From Thermoplasmatota archaeon (GTDB taxonomy: Archaea; Thermoplasmatota; E2; DHVEG-1), in contig JAUWCF010000066.1 in assembly GCA_030609445.1 (NCBI GenBank), positions 1 through 6,178 of the forward strand: a stretch of 6,178 nucleotides of DNA, given 5' to 3'. This document shows, piece by piece, positions 1 through 5,823 of this stretch. The notes beneath the pieces were generated by a model. It was not told the DNA's origin. It saw only the letters and a list, made by a program, of their open reading frames with translations, and made no database searches. Numbering within the stretch: position 1 is the first letter of the stretch; every line of letters starts with the position of its first letter. The translations under genes were made by a program, and so were the position numbers.

Positions 1-30
1 ATCTGATGGTTTCCAAACAATTTCTTTCAT
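1..30 (-). CDS. N-terminal start of a divergent gene, probably acetoacetate-CoA ligase (partial)
   Basis: An ATG at 30..28 opens a frame that reads MKEIVWKPSD and leaves the window. A very good ribosome binding site, GGGAGGT on the minus strand at 42..36, lies 5 bases before it, so this is almost certainly a true gene start. Only ten residues are visible. The W-x-P-[S/D] motif a few residues from the start is typical of acetoacetyl-CoA synthetases (acetoacetate-CoA ligase, AMP-forming, ANL superfamily), whose N-terminal segment begins with a similar LWxPS/MWEPD stretch. Context supports this, because acetoacetate is an end product of leucine breakdown and a methylcrotonyl-CoA carboxylase lies nearby. 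The identity is inference from a short motif plus neighbours. Another acetyl-CoA-synthetase-like enzyme or an unrelated protein remains possible. Confidence 0.55.
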   Translation of the reverse strand, partial: MKEIVWKPSD

Positions 31-58
31 TCTCTACCTCCCAGATTCCTTTCAATGC

Positions 59-75
59 AATTGGCTTTGCCAGTT
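59..75. repeat. Imperfect inverted repeat in the divergent spacer, possible operator
   Basis: AATTGGC at 59..65 and GCCAGTT at 69..75 are inverted copies around a TTT centre and pair at six of seven positions. The element sits between the minus-strand TATA candidate and the ligase-like start, within the expected 5' leader. It could be a protein-binding site or a small hairpin. Only one copy is visible, so function is speculative. Confidence 0.3.
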
Positions 76-85
76 AAAAACTTAC

Positions 86-115
86 ACATGGTATGTGCTA
101 TTTTACATATAATGT
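86..115. repeat. Two copies of the dyad ACAT-N3-ATGT, possible regulator binding sites
   Basis: ACAT-GGT-ATGT occupies 86..96; its outer bases also pair, giving CACAT/ATGTG at 85..97. ACAT-ATA-ATGT occupies 105..115. The centres are 19 bases apart, close to two helical turns, and the second copy covers the candidate TATA box. Repeated short dyads of this size over a promoter are the usual form of an operator for a dimeric helix-turn-helix regulator. No regulator gene is in the window, and chance occurrence in AT-rich DNA cannot be excluded. Confidence 0.35.
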
Positions 116-178
116 TTTCACAATTTTTATCACAGAATTTATCCCTAAGGTTTTTCTACTATTTGCCTATCAAGGTAT

Positions 179-182
179 GAGG
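179..182 (+). promoter_or_regulatory. Ribosome binding site that fixes the dehydrogenase start
   Basis: GAGG lies six bases before the ATG at 189. The open frame extends back to an ATG at 93 and also has an ATG at 177, but the extra residues are hydrophobic, unlike any acyl-CoA dehydrogenase N-terminus, and the 93 start lacks a binding site. The 189 start gives the usual family N-terminus (MDFELTEMQ). Confidence 0.75.
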
Positions 183-188
183 ATTATT

Positions 189-1328
189 ATGGACTTTGAA
201 TTAACTGAAATGCAGAAATTGTTTAAGAAAACAGTGAGAGAGTTTGCTGAAAAAGAAATAAAACCACTTGCCGACAAGATCGATAAAGAAGAATATTTCC
301 CAAAAGACCTGTATAAAAAAATGGGTAAAATGGGCTTGATGAGTATGACTGTTCCACAAAAATACGGCGGGGCAGGTATCGACCGAGTTTCTTATATGAT
401 TGCTCTTGAAGAAATCTCACGTGTCTGTGGATCAACAGGACTTGTCCTTGAAGCACATAACTCCCTTGGTGTTGGTCATATTTACGAAAAAGGAACCGAA
501 GAACAACGTAAGAAATACCTTCCTAAACTCTTGAACGGTGAGGGAATAGCTGCCTGGGCTCTTACTGAACCAAATGCAGGATCAGATGCAGCGGCAACTC
601 AGACTACTGCAGTTCTTGATGGAGATGAATGGGTTATAAACGGAACAAAGCAGTTTATCACTAGCGGAGACATCGCAGAAGTCGTAACAGTTATGGCAAA
701 GACAGATAAAACACAAGGAGCCAAAGGAATCAGTGCCTTTATCGTTGAGAAAGATACAACTGGCTTTAAGGTCGGTCAACTTGAGGATAAACTTGGGGTT
801 CGTGGAAGTCATACCGCTGAACTTATTTTTAAAGATTGTCGCATTCCTAAAGAAAACTTGCTCGATAAAGAAGGCATGGGTTTCATTGGTGCCATGACAA
901 TTCTGGACCGTGGTCGAACCGCAATTGGCACAATGGCCGTAGGAATCGCACAGGGTGCACTTGACGAAAGCATTGAATATGCCAAACAAAGGCAACAGTT
1001 TGGGAAACCGATTGGTAAATTTCAGGCCATCCAGTGGATGATTGCAGATATGGCTACACAAATTGATGCCGCTCGATTACTGGTTTATAGAGCTGCAGAT
1101 TTAGAGGAAAAAGGTAAACCCTTCACAATAGAGGCTTCAATGGCAAAACTTTTTGCCTCTGAAATTGCGATGAAGGCAACAAGAAATGCTATTCAGATTT
1201 TTGGAGGATGTGGCTACATGCAAGAATATCCGTTGGAGCGTTTTTTTAGAGATGCGAAACTGTGTGAGATTGGTGAAGGAACCTCTGAAGTTCAACGGAT
1301 GATTATTGCAAGAAAGCTTGGCTTATAA
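189..1328 (+). CDS. Acyl-CoA dehydrogenase, short/branched-chain type
   Basis: This 379-residue protein has the normal length for the family. It would be a soluble FAD enzyme that oxidises an acyl-CoA to the 2,3-enoyl-CoA and passes electrons to electron-transfer flavoprotein, which is not encoded here. Visible domains are an N-terminal helical domain (about 1-115), a beta domain with the FAD/substrate signature ALTEPNAGSD (124-133) and FITSG (157-160), and a C-terminal helical domain with RQQFGK (268-273) and the second family signature starting QIFGGCGY (336-343). The catalytic base is most likely Glu363 in IGEGTSEVQR, the position used by short- and medium-chain enzymes. Isovaleryl-CoA dehydrogenases usually have GAGTSEVRR there and carry their base elsewhere. 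Family assignment is secure but the substrate is not: butyryl-, 2-methylbutyryl-, isobutyryl- or isovaleryl-CoA are candidates. It is followed after 35 bases by the acyl-CoA synthetase, probably in one transcript. Confidence 0.93.
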   Translation: MDFELTEMQKLFKKTVREFAEKEIKPLADKIDKEEYFPKDLYKKMGKMGLMSMTVPQKYGGAGIDRVSYMIALEEISRVCGSTGLVLEAHNSLGVGHIYEKGTEEQRKKYLPKLLNGEGIAAWALTEPNAGSDAAATQTTAVLDGDEWVINGTKQFITSGDIAEVVTVMAKTDKTQGAKGISAFIVEKDTTGFKVGQLEDKLGVRGSHTAELIFKDCRIPKENLLDKEGMGFIGAMTILDRGRTAIGTMAVGIAQGALDESIEYAKQRQQFGKPIGKFQAIQWMIADMATQIDAARLLVYRAADLEEKGKPFTIEASMAKLFASEIAMKATRNAIQIFGGCGYMQEYPLERFFRDAKLCEIGEGTSEVQRMIIARKLGL

Positions 1329-1363
1329 GATAGATTTCTATAAATGAAAAAAGAGGTAAAACC

Positions 1364-2983
1364 ATGCTTAAAAAGGATATGTATAATGAGCTTCATAAAA
1401 GCTTTAAATGGGATATACCAAAACACTATAATTTTGGATTTGACGTCATAGATAAATGGGCAGAAGATAGAACAAAACTAGCACTCATTTCAATTGATAG
1501 AAGTGGAAAAAGAGATAGATATCATACATTCCGTGATTTATCCGTTGAATCAAATCGATATGCCAATGCACTGAGAAGAATTGGGATACAAAAAGGCGAT
1601 CGGGTGCTTGTCATTCTTCAGAGTATTCCAGAATGGTACATTGCACTTATCGGCATGTTTAAACTTGGTGTAGTCCCAATGCCCGGTACAGTTCTTTTAA
1701 CGGCAAAAGATGTAGAATATCGCGTGAATCGTGCAGAAGCATGCATGATCTTTACTGATTTAGCCCATGCAGACATTGTTGACGGAATAAAATCCAAATG
1801 TCCTTCGCTTAAACATCTGATGCTTGTCGATGGGAAAAGAAAAGGCTGGCTAAATTACTTAGGGGAGATGGATAAGTCTTCATATGATCTCTCTCAAGAT
1901 GATATTGGAAAAACCAAATCTACTGATCCACTACTCATCTACTTTACATCAGGTACGACCGGTCATCCAAAAATGGTGCTTCACACACATAGCTATCCAC
2001 TGGGTCATGAAGTAACCGCAAAGTTTGCTCAAGCTCTGACTAGTAAAGATCTTCATTGGACAGTATCTGAAACCGGTTGGGCGAAAGCAGCATGGGGAAA
2101 ACTCTTTGGTCAAATGATTGTTGGTGCCGCTGTTATTCAATGGGAGACACCAGGAAGGTTTGATGCTGATGGGCTTCTTAGAGCGATGGAGCGTTATGGT
2201 GTCACATCGTTTTGTGCACCTCCAACCGTGTATCGACTCCTTATCCAGATGGATTTATCAAAATATAATCTGAAACTTAGGCATTCGATGAGTGCTGGAG
2301 AGCCACTTAATCCTGAAGTTATCAGAGTATGGAAGAAAACATTTGGTCTTGAAATCTATGATTTCTTTGGGCAAACAGAAACCGTCTGCGTTCTTTCAAA
2401 CTACCCGTTCATGCCAATCAGATATGGTTCCGTTGGTAAACCAACACCAGGTCATGACGTTAGAATAGTTGATGATGATGGCAATGAAATGGGTACAAAT
2501 GAAGAAGGAAACATTGCCCTATATATAGGTAAGGAACGACCGCCAGGCCTTTTCAAAGAATACTGGAAAGACACTGAAATCATGAAAAAATCATTCAGAA
2601 ATGACTACTACTACACGGGTGATCAAGGATTTAAAGACGAAGATGGATACTTTTGGTTTGTTGGAAGAGACGACGATGTCATTAAATCTTCTGGCTATCG
2701 CATCGGTCCTTTTGAAGTTGAATCAGCTCTTATGGAACATAATGCTGTTGCAGAATGCGCTGTTGTTGGTGCTCTTGATCCTAAAGGAGTAAGAGGCATT
2801 GTGGTAAAAGCAGTTGTTGTCCTTGCTAAAGGATACAAACCATCAGAAGCGTTGACAAAAGAACTGCAAGACCATGTAAAAGAGGTGACTGCACCTTACA
2901 AGTATCCACGAATTATTGAATATATGGAAGAGCTTCCGAAGACGATATCTGGAAAAATTTTAAGAAGAGAACTTAGAAAATAG
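1364..2983 (+). CDS. AMP-forming acyl-CoA synthetase, medium/branched-chain (ACSM-like)
   Basis: A 539-residue adenylate-forming enzyme that activates a carboxylic acid with ATP to an acyl-AMP and then to the acyl-CoA thioester. ANL superfamily motifs are in order: the phosphate loop YFTSGTTGHPK (193-203), FFGQTE (334-339), YYTGD (416-420), the hinge region GRDDDVIKSSGYRI (434-447), and near the C-terminus PKTISGK, whose Lys531 is the adenylation lysine. The TVSETGWAKAAWGKLFG segment (233-249) is characteristic of the medium-chain (ACSM/MACS) branch. A methanogen member of this branch is reported to prefer 2-methylbutyrate, so a branched short acid is a reasonable substrate here. The start is supported by GAGGT at 1353..1357, six bases before the ATG. 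It follows the dehydrogenase by 35 bases with no visible promoter or terminator between, so the two are probably co-transcribed and act in sequence. No key residue is missing. Exact chain length cannot be read from sequence. Confidence 0.92.
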   Translation: MLKKDMYNELHKSFKWDIPKHYNFGFDVIDKWAEDRTKLALISIDRSGKRDRYHTFRDLSVESNRYANALRRIGIQKGDRVLVILQSIPEWYIALIGMFKLGVVPMPGTVLLTAKDVEYRVNRAEACMIFTDLAHADIVDGIKSKCPSLKHLMLVDGKRKGWLNYLGEMDKSSYDLSQDDIGKTKSTDPLLIYFTSGTTGHPKMVLHTHSYPLGHEVTAKFAQALTSKDLHWTVSETGWAKAAWGKLFGQMIVGAAVIQWETPGRFDADGLLRAMERYGVTSFCAPPTVYRLLIQMDLSKYNLKLRHSMSAGEPLNPEVIRVWKKTFGLEIYDFFGQTETVCVLSNYPFMPIRYGSVGKPTPGHDVRIVDDDGNEMGTNEEGNIALYIGKERPPGLFKEYWKDTEIMKKSFRNDYYYTGDQGFKDEDGYFWFVGRDDDVIKSSGYRIGPFEVESALMEHNAVAECAVVGALDPKGVRGIVVKAVVVLAKGYKPSEALTKELQDHVKEVTAPYKYPRIIEYMEELPKTISGKILRRELRK

Positions 2984-3005
2984 TTCTCTATTTTTCTTAT
3001 TTTTT
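2975..3005. terminator. Hairpin with T-tracts at the convergent gene junction
   Basis: AAAATAG (2977..2983) and CTATTTT (2988..2994) form a perfect 7-bp stem with a TTCT loop; with one bulged T the stem extends by two pairs to 2975 and 2997. It is followed on the plus strand by TTTTT-C-TTA-TTTTTT (2991..3005). This suits termination of the dehydrogenase/synthetase transcript, since archaeal RNA polymerase stops at T-rich tracts. The stem is AT-only, so the T-tract probably matters more than the hairpin. It overlaps the synthetase stop codon and the last codons of the convergent reductase gene. For the minus-strand transcript no comparably strong T-tract is seen. Confidence 0.5.
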
Positions 3006-4202
3006 ACTAAAAAAATCTTTTATTAAAACATAGATATAACGAATGATAATTTTTGTTCTATATCTAGATATACTTATTCTACCACCAGTAATTCCAACAA
3101 TGAGTTTAGCAAATTTTAAATCCTTTGACAAAAGCCTGACAAATCTCTCGGAATCATCACCCCACATTTTATTGAAACGACTAAGAAGTTTTAGATCCTT
3201 TCCAAATTTGTCATACCAAAGGTCCTGATACTTTGATAAAAACTCACTACTCATATCATCAGAATCAAGTGACTCTAACGCAACATTTGCTGCCATTTTA
3301 CCTGATGCCATTGCATAATAGATGCCCTCACCAGTAATTGAGTTGATGAATCCTGCTGCATCTCCGCAAATAAGAACGCGGTCTGAATAGGTTTTTTTAA
3401 GAGGAAAAACAGGAAGGGTCCCGCCTTTTACGTTCTCAATGGGAAAATCTTTCGGCAGCATTTTTTTTTCTTTAAGAAGCTCAACATATTTTTTATACGA
3501 TTTCTTTAAATTTGGCCTAGCTTTAGACGAGTCTACTGCTGATTCAAACTGGCCCATTCCAATGTTAATATGTTTTTTCTTTGGAAATACCCATCCGTAC
3601 CCTGCGATTCCTTGCGTTTTAATAAAGAGATGAACTATTTTTTTATCAGTAAAATACTTTTGCAGTTGTTGAGTGCTCATTGGTTGTTCTTGTACGACAC
3701 AGATGCAGATATCATCCATTTTCTTACAGAGATTTGTTTTCTCAGCAACAATACTTCTCATTCCATCGCAACCAAGAACAATCTTTGCCTCAATCTTCTC
3801 CTCATCATCCAGTAGTAGAACTGCTTTATCTTTTTGTGTTGTAACATCTTTTACGGTTTTGCTGTTAAGAAACATTGCACCAGCATTTACTGCAAGTTTT
3901 ACAAGTCCATCATCGAAATCTTTTCGTATAACTGTTGCAAGAAGCGGTTTTTCTCTCACAAATTTCAATGTATACTTGAGAGAAGATGAATGGGTATAAC
4001 TTCCATAGGAGATAGAATCGATAAACTCTTCAACGTAGGGGAATTGTTTCATCACTCTTGTCGGAATGGCACCGCCACAAGGTTTATCCCTTGGAAATTT
4101 TTGTTTATCAATGATAAGGACTTTTTTTCCATTTTCAGCAAGATTTTTTGCAGCAGTTGAACCAGATGGTCCAGCACCAACTATTACTACATCATATTTC
4201 AT
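2997..4202 (-). CDS. Geranylgeranyl reductase family FAD-dependent oxidoreductase
   Basis: A 401-residue flavoprotein of the family that reduces isoprenoid double bonds, such as the geranylgeranyl chains of archaeal membrane lipids or prenyl chains of quinones. Visible parts are the N-terminal FAD Rossmann motif GAGPSG (9-14) with an acidic residue at the end of the second strand (Asp32), the conserved cysteine motif KPCGG (40-44), GCDGMRS (144-150), the substrate-channel motif GYGWVFP (201-207) and the second FAD motif ICGDAAGFINSITGEG (278-293). The C-terminus (about 381-401) is rich in Ile, Tyr, Phe and Lys and could lie on the membrane surface. It starts 12 bases after the carboxyltransferase stop codon with only a weak ribosome binding site, so it is the last gene of that operon and probably relies on translation from upstream. 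The exact substrate is unknown. Archaeal genomes often carry several paralogues, and this one need not be the main lipid reductase. Confidence 0.88.
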   Translation of the reverse strand: MKYDVVIVGAGPSGSTAAKNLAENGKKVLIIDKQKFPRDKPCGGAIPTRVMKQFPYVEEFIDSISYGSYTHSSSLKYTLKFVREKPLLATVIRKDFDDGLVKLAVNAGAMFLNSKTVKDVTTQKDKAVLLLDDEEKIEAKIVLGCDGMRSIVAEKTNLCKKMDDICICVVQEQPMSTQQLQKYFTDKKIVHLFIKTQGIAGYGWVFPKKKHINIGMGQFESAVDSSKARPNLKKSYKKYVELLKEKKMLPKDFPIENVKGGTLPVFPLKKTYSDRVLICGDAAGFINSITGEGIYYAMASGKMAANVALESLDSDDMSSEFLSKYQDLWYDKFGKDLKLLSRFNKMWGDDSERFVRLLSKDLKFAKLIVGITGGRISISRYRTKIIIRYIYVLIKDFFSKK

Positions 4203-4214
4203 TAAAATCCACGA

Positions 4215-5822
4215 CTACATTCTAAAGACACCAGGCTGCCAATCCGAAATCGGAGCATTAAGCGATGCAGATATCCCCAGTCCAAGTACAAGTCTTGTAT
4301 CTACTGGATCTATTACTCCATCATCCCAAATACGAGCACTACTATAGTATGGGCTTCCTTCCGTTTCATATTTCTTTAAAATTGGGTCAGTTAGATCTTT
4401 TTCTTCTTTTTTTGTCATTTCTATGCCTTTTCGCCAGAGCTGATCACGTTTTACTGTTAGAAGAACATTTGCTGCTTGTTGTCCACCCATAACAGAAATT
4501 CTTGAATTTGGCCACATCCAAAGTTGTCGTGGCCCATAGGCTCTCCCGCACATTCCATAGTTGCCTGCACCAAATGATCCACCAATGAGAACAGTAAATT
4601 TAGGTACCTGAGCACAAGTAACTGCCGTAACCATTTTCGCACCATCCTTTGCAATACCACCTGCTTCATATTTTCTTCCAATCATAAACCCCGTGATGTT
4701 CTGCAGGAAAACAATTGGTATTTTTCTTTGGCAACAAATCTCTATGAAATGAGATCCTTTAAGGGCAGATTCTGAAAAGAGTACGCCATTATTTGCAAGA
4801 ATTCCAACAGGATAACCCATTATACGAGCAAAACCACAAACAAGTGTTGTCCCATACAGTGCTTTAAACTCATGGAATTTTGATCCATCAACAATTCTTG
4901 CAATGACTTCCTTTACATCAAATGGCCTTCTAGAATCTTTAGGAATAATTCCATATATTTCTTTAATATCATACAGTGGTTCTTCAGGCGTTTTAATATC
5001 AAGATGTGTTTTTTCGGGCCTATTAAGGTTTTCAACAATATTTCTTGCAATATTTATTGCTTCAGGATCATCGTGGGCATAATGATCAGTCACACCACTT
5101 TCACGACAGTGAACATCAGCACCACCCAAGTCTTCAGCAGTTACTTCTTCACCAGTCGCAGCTTTTACAAGAGGTGGACCTCCTAAAAAGATGGTTCCTG
5201 TTCCTTTGATAATAACGGTTTCATCAGACATCGCAGGAACATATGCACCACCCGCCGTGCAGGAACCCATAACAACGGCAATTTGTGGGATTTTTAAGGA
5301 TGACATTTTTGCTTGGTTATAAAAAATCCTACCGAAATGCTCCCTGTCAGGAAATACCTCATCTTGCATTGGTAAAAAAGCACCACCTGAGTCAACTAAA
5401 TAGATACAGGGAAGATTGTTTTCTTGCGCAATTTCTTGTGCACGCAAATGTTTTTTTACCGTAATTGGAAAATATGTCCCACCAGTAACAGTTGCATCAT
5501 TTGCAATAATTACAACCTCGCCTCCATGAATAATGCCAATACCAGTTACAACTCCTGCGCAAGGTGCACGGCCATTAAACATATCATGGGCAGCTAGGGA
5601 GTTAAACTCCATGAAGGGAGTATCTGGATCTAAAAGTGCATCGATACGTTCTCTTGCGAGCATCTTATTTCTTGATTTATGAAGTTTTATCTTCTCATCT
5701 CCACCGCCTTTTGCTGCTTCTGCAATATGTGACTTTAGATTTTCAACAAGTTTTTCATAATTTTTATAATTATCTTTAAATTCTTTTCCTGACGTATCAA
5801 TTGCACTTTCGATAACATCCAT
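4215..5822 (-). CDS. mccB: 3-methylcrotonyl-CoA carboxylase, carboxyltransferase (beta) subunit
   Basis: This 535-residue protein has the length of bacterial MCC beta subunits. It transfers CO2 from carboxybiotin to the gamma carbon of 3-methylcrotonyl-CoA, giving 3-methylglutaconyl-CoA in leucine breakdown. Two crotonase-like halves are visible with their glycine-rich oxyanion-hole segments: [16 protein letters not shown] (186-201) and [16 protein letters not shown] (414-429). Segments typical of the MCC branch rather than propionyl-CoA carboxylase are [14 protein letters not shown] (157-170), [18 protein letters not shown] (209-226), [10 protein letters not shown] (373-382), NPYYSSAR-like [13 protein letters not shown] (490-502) and the C-terminal GVFRM. 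The ATG at 5822 is chosen over an in-frame TTG at 5843. It begins one base after the carrier gene's stop codon (TAAGATG), so the two are translationally coupled. Geranyl-CoA carboxylase, a close relative, is the main alternative, given the isoprenoid-type reductase that follows. Confidence 0.93.
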   Translation of the reverse strand: MDVIESAIDTSGKEFKDNYKNYEKLVENLKSHIAEAAKGGGDEKIKLHKSRNKMLARERIDALLDPDTPFMEFNSLAAHDMFNGRAPCAGVVTGIGIIHGGEVVIIANDATVTGGTYFPITVKKHLRAQEIAQENNLPCIYLVDSGGAFLPMQDEVFPDREHFGRIFYNQAKMSSLKIPQIAVVMGSCTAGGAYVPAMSDETVIIKGTGTIFLGGPPLVKAATGEEVTAEDLGGADVHCRESGVTDHYAHDDPEAINIARNIVENLNRPEKTHLDIKTPEEPLYDIKEIYGIIPKDSRRPFDVKEVIARIVDGSKFHEFKALYGTTLVCGFARIMGYPVGILANNGVLFSESALKGSHFIEICCQRKIPIVFLQNITGFMIGRKYEAGGIAKDGAKMVTAVTCAQVPKFTVLIGGSFGAGNYGMCGRAYGPRQLWMWPNSRISVMGGQQAANVLLTVKRDQLWRKGIEMTKKEEKDLTDPILKKYETEGSPYYSSARIWDDGVIDPVDTRLVLGLGISASLNAPISDWQPGVFRM

Positions 5823-5823
5823 C

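Larger units (their letters stand above)
31..188. promoter_or_regulatory. Divergent promoter region between the ligase-like gene and the acyl-CoA dehydrogenase
   Basis: This AT-rich spacer separates two divergent starts, each with its own ribosome binding site. On the minus strand GAAAAC (119..114) followed by ATTATATG (113..106) looks like an archaeal BRE plus TATA box and would give a leader of roughly 55 bases. On the plus strand ACATATAATG (105..114) could serve as the TATA box for the dehydrogenase, again with a leader of about 55 bases, though the bases before it make a poor BRE. The two candidates overlap, so a single near-symmetric element could drive both directions or make them compete. 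These are reading-by-eye assignments without transcript data. Confidence 0.45.

Noticed and set aside
93..188. N-terminal extension of the dehydrogenase from the ATG at 93 or 177
   Set aside because: The added residues are hydrophobic and unlike the family N-terminus; the 93 start has no binding site and would overlap the promoter elements, while GAGG before 189 gives a standard start.
582..1061. 159-codon open frame on the minus strand inside the dehydrogenase gene
   Set aside because: It is antisense to a clearly conserved enzyme, is rich in Cys, Phe and Asn without any recognisable motif, and has no ribosome binding site that I can see.
3462..3471. Long T run inside the reductase gene as a possible frameshift or terminator
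   Set aside because: It encodes the lysine-rich KEKKM segment in frame, and the conserved motifs on both sides are in the same frame, so there is no sign of a frameshift or an early end.
3673..3999. 108-codon open frame on the plus strand opposite the reductase gene
   Set aside because: Its serine/phenylalanine-rich translation is what the complement of lysine/glutamate-rich coding sequence gives; no independent support. Other short plus-strand frames opposite 2997..5822 fall in the same class.
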